Source of the DNA: Galbibacter sp038433465
GTDB lineage: Bacteria; Bacteroidota; Bacteroidia; Flavobacteriales; Flavobacteriaceae
DNA: 64,000 bases
Assembly (NCBI RefSeq): GCF_038433465.1
Contig: NZ_JAESVF010000007.1
Span: 94,172-158,171, forward strand
Direction: 5' to 3'
Part shown: positions 23,930 through 32,676 of the stretch, one piece after another
Position numbering within the stretch: position 1 is the first letter of the stretch
Layout: each line of letters opens with the position of its first letter
Notes under the pieces: model-generated
The model's database searches: none
Told to the model about the DNA's origin: nothing
What the model saw: the letters and a program-made list of their open reading frames with translations, nothing else
Translations under genes and position numbers: made by a program

Positions 23930-25624
23930 ATGTCAGATGATAAAAAAGTGATATTCTCGATGTCGGGCGTATCAAAAACCTATCAAAGTTCGAATAAGCA
24001 AGTGCTTAAAGATATCTATTTGAGTTTCTTTTATGGAGCGAAAATTGGAATTTTAGGTTTAAATGGTTCGGGTAAATCGACCTTGTTAAAGATTATCGCA
24101 GGAGAAGAAAAAAACTATCAAGGTGATGTTGTTTTCTCTCCAGGATATTCCGTAGGGTATTTGGAGCAGGAACCTAAATTGGATGAGTCTAAAACAGTTA
24201 TAGAAATTGTAAAAGAAGGTGTTGCCGAAACTGTTGCTATTTTAGATGAATACAATAAGATTAACGATATGTTTGGGCTTCCAGAAGTTTATGAAGATGC
24301 AGATAAGATGCAAAAACTGATGGATAAGCAGGCAGAACTTCAAGATAAAATTGATGCAACCAATGCTTGGGAGCTCGATACAAAACTTGAAATTGCAATG
24401 GATGCTTTGCGTACGCCAGAGCCAGATACGCCAATTAGTGTACTTTCTGGAGGAGAGCGTCGTCGTGTAGCGTTGTGTAGATTGTTATTGAAACAACCAG
24501 ATATTTTATTGCTCGATGAGCCTACCAACCACCTTGATGCCGAATCGGTTTTATGGTTGGAGCAACATTTACAGCAGTATTCAGGAACTGTAATTGCAGT
24601 AACGCACGACCGTTATTTCTTGGATAATGTAGCAGGATGGATTTTAGAGTTAGATAGAGGTGAGGGGATTCCGTGGAAAGGAAATTACTCGTCTTGGTTA
24701 GACCAAAAGTCGAAACGCTTGGCACAAGAGCAAAAACAAGCTTCTAAACGTCAGAAAACATTAGAACGAGAGTTGGAGTGGGTTCGTATGGCGCCAAAAG
24801 GACGTCAAGCGAAACAAAAAGCGCGTTTAAATAATTACGATAAACTTTTAAATGAAGACCAAAGTAAACTTGACGAAAAGTTAGAGATTTATATTCCTAA
24901 TGGACCGCGTTTGGGTACAAATGTAATTGAGGCGAAAGGAGTTTCGAAAGCTTTTGGAGATAAACTTTTATATGAAAACTTAAACTTCAACCTTCCGCAA
25001 GCAGGAATTGTTGGAATTATCGGACCAAATGGAGCTGGTAAAACAACCATTTTCAGAATGATTATGGGTGAAGAAACTCCAGATAAAGGTTCGTTTGAGG
25101 TAGGAGATACTGCAAAAATCGCTTATGTCGACCAATCGCACTCAAATATAGACCCTTCAAAATCGATTTACGAGAATTTTTCTGACGGACAAGAATTGGT
25201 GATGATGGGAGGAAAGCAAGTAAATGCAAGAGCTTATTTAAGCCGATTTAACTTTGCTGGAAGTGAACAAAATAAAAAAGTAGAAATGCTTTCTGGAGGT
25301 GAACGTAACCGTTTACATTTGGCAATGACATTAAAGGAAGAAGGAAACGTATTGTTGCTCGATGAGCCAACTAACGACCTTGATGTAAATACATTGCGTG
25401 CTTTGGAAGAAGGTTTAGAAAACTTTGCAGGTTGTGCAGTTGTTATCTCTCACGACCGTTGGTTTTTAGATCGTATTTGTACGCATATTTTGGCTTTTGA
25501 AGGAAACTCGGAAGTATATTTCTTTGAAGGTAGTTTCTCTGACTATGAAGAGAACAAACGTAAACGTTTAGGTGCCGATGTAACACCAACACGAATTAAA
25601 TATAAAAAGTTAATTAGAGACTAG
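23930..25624 (+). CDS. ettA: Energy-dependent translational throttle protein EttA
   Basis: A 564-residue ABC-F ATPase, near the usual 555. NBD1 has GLNGSGKSTLLKI, the signature LSGGERRRVALCRLL and Walker B DILLLDEPTNHLD. The arm and P-site-tRNA-interacting linker follow (KRLAQEQKQASKRQKTLEREL with MAPKGRQAKQKARL, an EttA hallmark). NBD2 has GPNGAGKTTIFRM, LSGGERNRLHLAM and LLLDEPTNDLD. Such proteins bind the ribosomal E site and gate the first elongation steps according to ATP/ADP. Soluble, with no membrane domain. Ends in a strong terminator. Confidence 0.95.
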   Translation: MSDDKKVIFSMSGVSKTYQSSNKQVLKDIYLSFFYGAKIGILGLNGSGKSTLLKIIAGEEKNYQGDVVFSPGYSVGYLEQEPKLDESKTVIEIVKEGVAETVAILDEYNKINDMFGLPEVYEDADKMQKLMDKQAELQDKIDATNAWELDTKLEIAMDALRTPEPDTPISVLSGGERRRVALCRLLLKQPDILLLDEPTNHLDAESVLWLEQHLQQYSGTVIAVTHDRYFLDNVAGWILELDRGEGIPWKGNYSSWLDQKSKRLAQEQKQASKRQKTLERELEWVRMAPKGRQAKQKARLNNYDKLLNEDQSKLDEKLEIYIPNGPRLGTNVIEAKGVSKAFGDKLLYENLNFNLPQAGIVGIIGPNGAGKTTIFRMIMGEETPDKGSFEVGDTAKIAYVDQSHSNIDPSKSIYENFSDGQELVMMGGKQVNARAYLSRFNFAGSEQNKKVEMLSGGERNRLHLAMTLKEEGNVLLLDEPTNDLDVNTLRALEEGLENFAGCAVVISHDRWFLDRICTHILAFEGNSEVYFFEGSFSDYEENKRKRLGADVTPTRIKYKKLIRD

Positions 25625-25649
25625 TTGCTTAGTTTCTGATGGAGAATAG

Positions 25650-25688
25650 AAAACCCCAAGAGAATCAATTTCTCTTGGGGTTTGTTTT
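25650..25688 (+). terminator. ettA terminator
   Basis: AAAACCCCAAGAGAA / TTCTCTTGGGGTTT arms, short loop, T-rich tail. Confidence 0.9.
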
Positions 25689-25746
25689 ATATGGTATTTA
25701 AATTCTCTTTATTGAAAGGTTAGAAGTTGGATATTAGATGAAGTAT

Positions 25747-27162
25747 TTACTTAACTCTCTCTCCTTGTAAACTATTTTCAAGGTTTTTACGGTGGTAAAT
25801 ATCTCCAAAACCGTCAACTATTTTTCCGTTTCTGTCAACAATAATAATTTTGTTTAAACTCTTAATTACTAAGTTTTCAAAAAGTTCGTCAATATTATCG
25901 GTTTGGTATTGCTCTAAAGTATCGCCAGTTTTAGAAATCGAAGCTAAGTTTCTAAGCCATTCAGAGCGATCTTCATTTACATTGATCCCAACGTAGTTGT
26001 AATTTGGATAATCTCTCTTTAAACGAGAAATTCTATTTAAAACATTTGTCTGGTGGTCTTTTTGGTGATAATTCCAAAAGTAAAATACCGTATTTTTTTT
26101 GTATGAATTAGAATCAATAGTAACCTTGTTTCCTTTTATATCTACTAAATGAATAGAAGGCAGTGTTAATCCCTTTTGAAGATTTTGTACATTTTGGTAG
26201 AATTTGTTTATCTCTTCTTCATGCTGATTGTCTTTCGCAATTTCATGAAAAGCATCTATAAATTTTTTATTGTATTCAGCAGAATGTCTTTCGAGCAAAT
26301 AAGTGTAGGCTACATTACGAGTTAAATTATCTCGAATGGTTTTGTTTTCTGTAACTGTACTATCAATCAACTTTAATTTGTGCGTGCTGTAATGTAAAGA
26401 GCGTTGAATGTGGTTGAAATCGCCGTTACACTCATTCTTACAATGATTGTATGCTAGATTGTTAAAATGAACCACCAAATAATTAAAATAGGGTTTGTAG
26501 TACATTAAAAGAGTGTCGTTGTAATTTACTTGATTTCTAAAATCGTAGTAATTGGCAGGTAGTTCAGGAACACTTTTAAGTCCGTTTCGTCTTTTATGGA
26601 TAAACGGAAATTCTTCCATATCGGTAAAATACCTGTAATTTATAGCGCCTTGAGCAATGTGATTTGCTTTTGGAGATAAAGGTTTTTTAAGGTTTATATC
26701 ACTTAAAAGCTCTTCTTTCATCTGCTTCAAAGAATCAATTTTAGCTAAAAATTCTTCCGCAGTTAATTCACTATAATTATTCACCAATTTTTCTTCATCT
26801 TCATAAATCAAAAACATGTCGATTAAGAAATTATTTTTTTCGGCACCTTCACCAGAATACACTAACGACTCATCAAAATCCAACGTGTTTAAGCGCATTA
26901 ATAAACTGTCGCCTTTTTCAAGTATAATGTATTGGTATTCGTTATGATCAAAGTGGTAGAGACCTTCTTTTACTTTTTCTAACTGAAAAGAAAACCTGTT
27001 GTTGCGGTCTAATTTAGAGGAGTCTATCAACTCATTATTGTAATACAAATAGACATAGTCTGCGTTAGGGTTGACAATTTCTCCGCCAAAAAAAGTGCTT
27101 TTGGGAGCTTCTGAACAACTATAGGTGAGGGCGATTATGAGCGCTAAAAAAGAGTACTTCAT
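25747..27162 (-). CDS. TlpA-like lipoprotein lacking the CxxC
   Basis: A 471-residue lipoprotein: signal MKYSFLALIIALTYSC with the lipobox Cys at 16. The N-terminal part (about 25-100, FGGEIVNPNADYVYLYYNNELIDSSKLD) resembles the DUF4369-type beta domain found before periplasmic thioredoxins. The middle is helical. The C-terminal thioredoxin-like fold (about 335-465) reads LPSIHLVDIKGNKVTI, FYFWNYHQKDH, then YVGINVNEDRSEW and KIIIVDRNGKIVDGFGD. Where TlpA proteins have WCxxC this one has no cysteine (YHQKDH). So it cannot be a dithiol oxidoreductase and probably binds or scaffolds something. Confidence 0.75.
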   Translation of the reverse strand: MKYSFLALIIALTYSCSEAPKSTFFGGEIVNPNADYVYLYYNNELIDSSKLDRNNRFSFQLEKVKEGLYHFDHNEYQYIILEKGDSLLMRLNTLDFDESLVYSGEGAEKNNFLIDMFLIYEDEEKLVNNYSELTAEEFLAKIDSLKQMKEELLSDINLKKPLSPKANHIAQGAINYRYFTDMEEFPFIHKRRNGLKSVPELPANYYDFRNQVNYNDTLLMYYKPYFNYLVVHFNNLAYNHCKNECNGDFNHIQRSLHYSTHKLKLIDSTVTENKTIRDNLTRNVAYTYLLERHSAEYNKKFIDAFHEIAKDNQHEEEINKFYQNVQNLQKGLTLPSIHLVDIKGNKVTIDSNSYKKNTVFYFWNYHQKDHQTNVLNRISRLKRDYPNYNYVGINVNEDRSEWLRNLASISKTGDTLEQYQTDNIDELFENLVIKSLNKIIIVDRNGKIVDGFGDIYHRKNLENSLQGERVK

Positions 27163-27364
27163 ATAAGGTCTCGATGTTTTCTAAGCATCATTACCAACAA
27201 ATCTATAAAAGCAAGGTTAAGAATAATGTTAAGATGAAGTTAAATAAGCTGTTTTTAACGTTTTTAATATAGATTGTGTTTTCTGCGTATTCACAAGTTT
27301 TACAGCTTTTAATTGATTCGATTTACAGCGTTAACTTTGTAGTAAAATTCTAGTTGAAATTTGT

Positions 27365-27372
27365 TACTTTTG
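27365..27372 (+). promoter_or_regulatory. -7 promoter element for the YbiT-like gene
   Basis: TACTTTTG followed by CACTCG, a typical flavobacterial promoter end, 27 bp before the ATG at 27399. A TTTG at 27336 is somewhat far upstream. Confidence 0.5.
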
Positions 27373-27398
27373 CACTCGAATAATTAAAACAATTGTGA

Positions 27399-29018
27399 AT
27401 GTTATCAGTTTCTAATTTATCTGTACAATTTGGAAAACGTGTTCTGTTTGATGAAGTTAATGTGACCTTTACCCAAGGAAATTGCTACGGAATTATTGGT
27501 GCCAATGGTGCTGGAAAATCTACATTTTTAAAAATATTATCAGGAAAACAAGACGCAACAAGTGGACATGTACACTTAGAGCCAGGAAAACGTATGTCGG
27601 TTTTAGAGCAAGATCACTACGCTTATGACGAATATCCTGTGTTAGAAACCGTTTTAAGAGGGAACAAACCTTTGTTTGCGATTAAAAAAGAGATGGATGA
27701 GCTTTATGCTGATTATTCTGATGAAAATGCTGATAGAATAGGGGAACTTCAAGTGCAATTTGAAGAAATGAATGGCTGGAATGCCGATAGCGATGCCGCA
27801 GCACTTTTATCAAATTTAGGAATCAATGAAGATTTGCATTACAGTTTAATGGCCGACCTTGACGGAAAGCAAAAAGTACGTGTGTTATTGGCACAGGCAC
27901 TTTTTGGAAATCCAGATGTGTTGATTATGGATGAGCCTACCAACGACTTGGATTTTGAAACAATTAGTTGGTTAGAAAACTTTTTGGCAAACTACGACAA
28001 TACAGTTATTGTTGTATCTCACGACCGTCACTTCTTGGATGCAGTGTGTACTAATATTGCTGATATTGACTTCGGAAAAGTTAACCTTTACAGTGGTAAC
28101 TATACGTTTTGGTACGAAAGTAGCCAATTGGCAGCAAGACAACGTGCACAACAAAACAAAAAAGCAGAAGAAAAAGCGAAAGAATTACAAGAATTTATTC
28201 AGCGTTTTAGTGCCAACGTTGCAAAAAGTAAACAAGCTACATCTCGTAAAAAGATGTTGGATAAACTTAAAATTGACGATATCAAACCTTCAAGTCGTCG
28301 TTATCCTGCTATTATTTTTGAACGCGAACGTGAGGCTGGAGACCAAATATTAAATGTTGAAGGACTTTCTGCAAGTATTGATGGTGAAGTACTTTTTAAA
28401 GGCGTAGACATCAATTTAGCTAAAGGAGATAAAGTTGCTGTAATTTCGAAAGACTCTCGTGCTACAACAGCTTTTTATGAAATTATTAATGATAACGAAA
28501 AAGCAGATGCAGGGAAATTCCAATGGGGAGTTACAACTACACATGCGTATTTACCATCAGATAACTCGGCGTTTTTCGACACAGACGATACGTTGGTAGA
28601 TTGGTTAAGACAATATGCTAAAACTGAAGAAGAGCGCGAAGAAGTATTTGTACGTGGCTTTTTAGGGAAAATGTTATTTAGTGGAGAAGAAGCCTTAAAA
28701 ACAGGACGCGTACTCTCTGGAGGTGAAAAAGTACGTTGTATGTTAAGTAGAATGATGATGATAAGAGGAAATGTATTGATGCTCGACGAACCAACAAACC
28801 ACTTGGACTTAGAGAGTATCACAGCGTTTAATAACTCTTTGAAGAAATTTCCAGGAACTATTATGTTGACTTCTCATGACCATGAGTTTACACAATCTAT
28901 CGCGAATAGAATTATTGAGTTAACTCCAAACGGAACAATAGACCGTTATTTATCTTTCGATGATTATATGGCAGATGCAGGAGTGAAAGAACAACGCATT
29001 AAAATGTATCAAAAGTAA
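27399..29018 (+). CDS. ABC-F ATPase, YbiT-like
   Basis: A 539-residue ABC-F protein resembling E. coli YbiT in length and N-terminus. NBD1: IGANGAGKSTFLKIL, EQDHYAYDEYPVLETV, Walker B DVLIMDEPTNDLD and an unusual signature region DLDGKQKVRVLLAQAL in place of LSGGE. NBD2 has a complete signature LSGGEKVRCMLSRM and Walker B VLMLDEPTNHLD, but its Walker A position reads AVISKDSRATTAF, with no GxxxxGK[ST]. Thus each composite ATP site has one weakened element. Likely a ribosome-associated translation factor; soluble. A terminator follows at 29038. Confidence 0.88.
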   Translation: MLSVSNLSVQFGKRVLFDEVNVTFTQGNCYGIIGANGAGKSTFLKILSGKQDATSGHVHLEPGKRMSVLEQDHYAYDEYPVLETVLRGNKPLFAIKKEMDELYADYSDENADRIGELQVQFEEMNGWNADSDAAALLSNLGINEDLHYSLMADLDGKQKVRVLLAQALFGNPDVLIMDEPTNDLDFETISWLENFLANYDNTVIVVSHDRHFLDAVCTNIADIDFGKVNLYSGNYTFWYESSQLAARQRAQQNKKAEEKAKELQEFIQRFSANVAKSKQATSRKKMLDKLKIDDIKPSSRRYPAIIFEREREAGDQILNVEGLSASIDGEVLFKGVDINLAKGDKVAVISKDSRATTAFYEIINDNEKADAGKFQWGVTTTHAYLPSDNSAFFDTDDTLVDWLRQYAKTEEEREEVFVRGFLGKMLFSGEEALKTGRVLSGGEKVRCMLSRMMMIRGNVLMLDEPTNHLDLESITAFNNSLKKFPGTIMLTSHDHEFTQSIANRIIELTPNGTIDRYLSFDDYMADAGVKEQRIKMYQK

Positions 29019-29037
29019 GATTGAAACAATAAAGTTT

Positions 29038-29074
29038 AAAAAGTCTGTTTAGGTATTACTAGACAGACTTTTTT
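29038..29074. terminator. Terminator between the YbiT-like gene and a convergent lipoprotein gene
   Basis: AAAAAGTCTGT / ACAGACTTTTT arms with A and T tracts; works on both strands. Confidence 0.85.
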
Positions 29075-29078
29075 GTTT

Positions 29079-29561
29079 TTATAAATTACAAGTTACTTTT
29101 TGTAATGCTTGAGCTGAATTAAAGTCGAGTTTTGAATTTTCTTTGAAAACAAACTTTCCTTCTTTTTCAATAGTTTCTCCGTAGGCAGGAATTAATTGGT
29201 CGTTACTTTTCATAAAAATAACTTCGCGGGTAGAGGTTGTGCCTTCAGCTTTAAATGTGTAATCAGCTTTTAAAATATCACCGTTTAATTTTCCGTTGAT
29301 GGTACCAAAACTTTTGTCCTTTTCAAAAAACTTATACGCTAGCGTTCCAGAAACTAAATTGTCATGCGTTTCTATATTTAAACTGATGGTGTCTTTTCCT
29401 TGAATATATTGATAACATTCAACAGTTGGAAGCGCTTTCACTACCGTTTCTTTGTTTAAGTCTCCGAGTTCGATAATGGTTTCTTTTTCCGCAGGTTTTT
29501 CTTTACATGAAAAGAGGAGTAAAGTGCATACACTAAAACTGATTCTTAAGTAATTTTTCAT
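29079..29561 (-). CDS. Lipoprotein of unknown function
   Basis: A 160-residue lipoprotein: signal with lipobox LLFSC (Cys about 19), then an acidic linker. A beta-rich domain follows: VECYQYIQGKDTISLNIETHDNLVSGTLAYKFFEKDKSFGTINGKLNGDILKADYTF, ending VTCNL. Two further cysteines (VECYQ and VTCNL) could pair. The repeated pattern SGTLAY... / GTINGKLNGDILKADYTF suggests a small barrel that measures or binds a ligand. I do not recognise a named family. Lies 3' of the YbiT-like gene, convergent. Confidence 0.6.
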   Translation of the reverse strand: MKNYLRISFSVCTLLLFSCKEKPAEKETIIELGDLNKETVVKALPTVECYQYIQGKDTISLNIETHDNLVSGTLAYKFFEKDKSFGTINGKLNGDILKADYTFKAEGTTSTREVIFMKSNDQLIPAYGETIEKEGKFVFKENSKLDFNSAQALQKVTCNL

Positions 29562-29594
29562 ATTGTCTTTGTTGATTCAGAAAAAATAATAAAA

Positions 29595-29627
29595 AAAGCT
29601 GAATGAAAAATATTTCCATTCAGCTTT
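29595..29627 (-). terminator. fumC terminator
   Basis: AAAGCTGAATG / CATTCAGCTTT stem; on the minus strand it is followed by seven T. Confidence 0.85.
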
Positions 29628-29650
29628 AACTTTTATACTAACGTTGAGAA

Positions 29651-31048
29651 TTATTTTAATCCACCAACCATTTCTTCTGGTTTAACCCATTCGTCAAACT
29701 CTTCCGAAGTAACATATTTTAAAGCTAAAGCAGCTTCTTTTAAAGTTGTTCCTTCTTCGTGTGCTTTGTTTGCAATTTCTGCAGCTTTGTAGTAACCAAT
29801 TTTAGTGTTTAAAGCAGTTACAAGCATTAACGAATTATTTACAAGCTCATTAATACGCTTTGTATTTGGCTCGATGCCGCTAGCGCAATGTTCGTCAAAA
29901 CTTACACAAGCATCACCAATTAATCTAGCCGATTGTAATAAGTTGGCAGCCATCATTGGTTTGAAAACGTTTAGCTCGTAATGACCTTGAGTTCCACCAA
30001 CTGTAATTGCTACGTCGTTCCCCATAACTTGTGCACAAACCATTGTAAGTGCTTCGCATTGCGTAGGATTTACTTTTCCTGGCATAATAGAACTTCCTGG
30101 CTCGTTGGCAGGAATGATAATTTCACCAATTCCACTTCGAGGTCCAGATGCCATTAAACGGATATCGTTTGCAATTTTATTTAAAGAAACTGCCAATTGT
30201 TTAAGTGCACCATGTGTTTCTACAAAAGCATCGTGTGCAGCAAGTGCTTCAAATTTATTATCTGCCGATTTAAAAGGGTGTTCGGTAAACTTAGCAATAA
30301 ATTCAGCTACACGTTTTGCATAACCTTTTGGAGTGTTTAATCCAGTTCCTACGGCTGTACCTCCTAAAGCTAGTTCTGATAAGTGGTCTAAAGTATTGTT
30401 TAAAGCCTTTAAACCGTGGTCTAATTGAGAAACGTAACCAGAAAATTCCTGACCTAATGTAAGCGGTGTAGCATCCATTAAGTGTGTTCTTCCAATTTTA
30501 ACTACGTTTTTATATTCTTCCGACTTTTTCTTAAGTGTGTTGCGTAATTGCGTTACTCCAGGAATGGTAGTTTCTACAACCATTTTATAAGCAGCAATGT
30601 GCATTCCGGTAGGGAAGGTGTCGTTTGATGATTGCGACTTGTTAACATCGTCGTTTGGTTGCAATGTTTTTTCACCTTCGCCAATTTTCTTTCCTGCAAG
30701 TTGATGTGCTCTGTTGGCAATCACCTCGTTTACATTCATGTTACTTTGCGTACCAGAACCTGTTTGCCATACAACTAACGGAAATTGGTCGTCGTGCTTT
30801 CCTTCTAAAATTTCATCACAAACTTGTGCAATAAGATCTCTTTTGTCGATAGGTAAAACTCCAAGTTCGCAGTTGGTATAAGCGGCTGCTTTTTTTAAGT
30901 AAGCAAAACCATAAACCACTTCCAATGGCATAGAAGCTGGCGCTCCAATTTTAAAGTTGTTTCTTGAGCGTTCGGTTTGTGCTCCCCATAATTTTTTTGA
31001 AGGAACTTTTACTTCCCCCATGGTGTCTTTTTCTATTCTAAAATCCAT
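29651..31048 (-). CDS. fumC: Class II fumarate hydratase FumC
   Basis: A 465-residue homotetrameric, iron-independent fumarase of the TCA cycle (fumarate to L-malate). The start FRIEKDTMGEVKVPSKKLWGAQTERSRNNF, the GSGTQSNMNVNEVIANRA motif, SSNDTFPTG, GRTHLMDATPLTLGQEFSGY and the superfamily signature GSSIMPGKVNPTQCEA (with catalytic Ser) are all intact. Full length for the family. It is expressed as a single gene: a -7-like element precedes it and its own terminator follows. Confidence 0.97.
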   Translation of the reverse strand: MDFRIEKDTMGEVKVPSKKLWGAQTERSRNNFKIGAPASMPLEVVYGFAYLKKAAAYTNCELGVLPIDKRDLIAQVCDEILEGKHDDQFPLVVWQTGSGTQSNMNVNEVIANRAHQLAGKKIGEGEKTLQPNDDVNKSQSSNDTFPTGMHIAAYKMVVETTIPGVTQLRNTLKKKSEEYKNVVKIGRTHLMDATPLTLGQEFSGYVSQLDHGLKALNNTLDHLSELALGGTAVGTGLNTPKGYAKRVAEFIAKFTEHPFKSADNKFEALAAHDAFVETHGALKQLAVSLNKIANDIRLMASGPRSGIGEIIIPANEPGSSIMPGKVNPTQCEALTMVCAQVMGNDVAITVGGTQGHYELNVFKPMMAANLLQSARLIGDACVSFDEHCASGIEPNTKRINELVNNSLMLVTALNTKIGYYKAAEIANKAHEEGTTLKEAALALKYVTSEEFDEWVKPEEMVGGLK

Positions 31049-31073
31049 AGTATGAATTAATCTTTTTGAGTCA

Positions 31074-31081
31074 CAAATTTA
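31074..31081 (-). promoter_or_regulatory. -7 promoter element for fumC
   Basis: Minus-strand TAAATTTG, a match to TAnnTTTG, 26 bp before the fumC ATG at 31048. Confidence 0.45.
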
Positions 31082-31140
31082 CATTATTCTCCAATAAAAT
31101 CGAAGGTAATAAATGTCAATTTATGCCAATTAACATCTGT

Positions 31141-31590
31141 TTATTCTGCTAAAAAATCAAGTTTAGAGCCTTCCAAAGTATTGTCTAAATAACGCTTGAT
31201 AAAAAAGAAAGCGGTAGTTTTTTCAACACCAATAGCTTTTACAAATTTGCTGTAATACTTTTTATCTGTTTTTACTTTTTGAAGGTCTGTTTTGATTACA
31301 TTTTTGTTTAAATCGTTTATTTCTTCGGAAGAAAGTGCCGATAGGTTATGGACATAATCGTCAAACAATGATGCTTTTTCGAGCACAATCTTTCCACTTT
31401 CTTCTAAATAATTATCAAAAATAGGTGCAAAAGTTTCTCTTTCGGTAGCAGAAAGTTCTAACTCGTCGTACACAAACGATTTGATTTCAAGGTTTAAATT
31501 AGCTTTGATTAAGTCGATGTAATCTTGCTTATCTTGAGCATTTATAAATAGACTAGTAAAAATAAATGCAACTACTAATAATTTTTTCAT
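31141..31590 (-). CDS. Secreted helical protein of unknown function
   Basis: A 149-residue protein with signal peptide LLVVAFIFTSLFINAQ. The mature part is predicted to be all-helical (LKANLNLEIKSFVYDELELSATERETFAPIFDNYLEESGK...), rich in Asp/Glu/Lys, without cysteine. The pattern LSATERETFAPIFDNY is reminiscent of Spy/CpxP-like small periplasmic helical proteins, but I cannot confirm this. It starts 9 bp after the end of the DUF4136 lipoprotein gene on the same strand, so the two form an operon. Confidence 0.6.
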   Translation of the reverse strand: MKKLLVVAFIFTSLFINAQDKQDYIDLIKANLNLEIKSFVYDELELSATERETFAPIFDNYLEESGKIVLEKASLFDDYVHNLSALSSEEINDLNKNVIKTDLQKVKTDKKYYSKFVKAIGVEKTTAFFFIKRYLDNTLEGSKLDFLAE

Positions 31591-31599
31591 GAGTTTATT

Positions 31600-32235
31600 T
31601 TATTGAACTGTTAAATACGATTCTGATTGTTCGAAGGCATCTTCTACACGATCTTCAATAAAATCGATGTTTGCACTTTGCGAACCTCTTACCAAGCCGT
31701 TAATACCAGCTCCCCAAACAATATCTATTTGTTCGTTTTCAACATCTATAGAAGAAGTGCTTGCCATTTCGATAAATAAAGTTCCTTCGATCCATTCGTA
31801 ATAAACAGGGTAATATCCGCCAGGGTAGTAAGGGTCGTAATATCCCCACCAATCATACCAACCGTCCCAAATAAAATCGATATCTGCATAGGTTGTAGCC
31901 AAAGCTTGTGCAGCAATAATAAGGTCTGGTAGATTTTCTTCGTCTAATTGTGTTACTTTGGTGTACCCTAATTCGGCCATGTTTTCGTCTATACTATTTA
32001 AAATAGTTTGGTCGTAATTTCTGGTTAAATCTGGATTTGAATTTCCTTCACCACCATCTGTTTCAATCCATCGAACGTTGTTAACCAAATAGTAAGTTGT
32101 TGGGTTTTCGGTTTCCCAATAATCTCTAGAATATTCGGTTTTTACAATATCGTAGTCAGAAATATCGTCATCGTCATTATTACATCCAGTAAATAATGAG
32201 AGACTTAAAAAACTAAAGGCTAAAATTTTTTTCAT
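31600..32235 (-). CDS. DUF4136-like lipoprotein
   Basis: A lipoprotein of about 211 residues from ATG 32235 (signal ILAFSFLSLSLFTGC, lipobox Cys). The mature part has DIVKTEYSRDY, an Asp/Glu-rich linker, and a domain with LNSIDENMAELGYTKV, LPDLIIAAQ, a Trp/Tyr/Gly/Pro-rich loop (WDGWYDWWGYYDPYYPG) and IEGTLFIEMASTSS, WGAGINGL. This matches the DUF4136 layout of outer-membrane lipoproteins. The aromatic loop is typical. Upstream in-frame codons to 32271 lack a signal and are not used. Function unknown. Confidence 0.75.
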   Translation of the reverse strand: MKKILAFSFLSLSLFTGCNNDDDDISDYDIVKTEYSRDYWETENPTTYYLVNNVRWIETDGGEGNSNPDLTRNYDQTILNSIDENMAELGYTKVTQLDEENLPDLIIAAQALATTYADIDFIWDGWYDWWGYYDPYYPGGYYPVYYEWIEGTLFIEMASTSSIDVENEQIDIVWGAGINGLVRGSQSANIDFIEDRVEDAFEQSESYLTVQ

Positions 32236-32419
32236 AGATTTTTTTAAATTGATTTTCAGTTTAATTAGCATTTATAGTACTAATAGTAAAAGTAACTAAA
32301 AGTATCAAAACAGCCTTATAATTTTTTGTGATATTGATTTTGGAAGAATAGGAGGACTTCTAAAAGTATATTCTGTGTAAATAATTTAATTTAATACTGA
32401 AATTATTAAGAATTGTGCT

Positions 32420-32427
32420 TATATTTG
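32420..32427 (+). promoter_or_regulatory. -7 promoter element for the 57-residue membrane protein
   Basis: TATATTTG, a perfect TAnnTTTG, 29 bp before the ATG at 32456. Confidence 0.45.
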
Positions 32428-32455
32428 GAGCGAATTCAGAAAATTTCCGGAAACT

Positions 32456-32629
32456 ATGTTCGAATTTGATCAGTATCTTGGCTTTTTAGCAATCATGACC
32501 GTTTTAACAATCGGGTTTTGGTTGATGATTTTTTTATTAACTTTCGTAATTCCTTATTGGTTGGGAGGTTCAATCATTGAGTTGATCAAAGAAAAGAGAG
32601 AAGCTAAGAAAGCTAAGTTAGAAGAATAA
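32456..32629 (+). CDS. Small membrane protein (57 aa)
   Basis: A 57-residue protein with an acidic start (MFEFD), a long hydrophobic region (about residues 8-36, possibly two short spans), then a highly charged, Lys/Glu-rich cytoplasmic tail ending KKAKLEE. It has its own -7 element and ends in a terminator shared with the convergent TonB-receptor gene. No family recognised. The clean transcription unit supports a real gene. Confidence 0.65.
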   Translation: MFEFDQYLGFLAIMTVLTIGFWLMIFLLTFVIPYWLGGSIIELIKEKREAKKAKLEE

Positions 32630-32657
32630 AAAAAGAAGCCGAATGGCTTCTTTTTTT
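32630..32657. terminator. Bidirectional terminator
   Basis: AAAAAGAAGCC / GGCTTCTTTTT arms, GAAT loop; closes the 57-residue gene on + and the TonB-receptor gene on -. Confidence 0.88.
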
Positions 32658-32676
32658 GTATTGTATGTTTTGGTTT

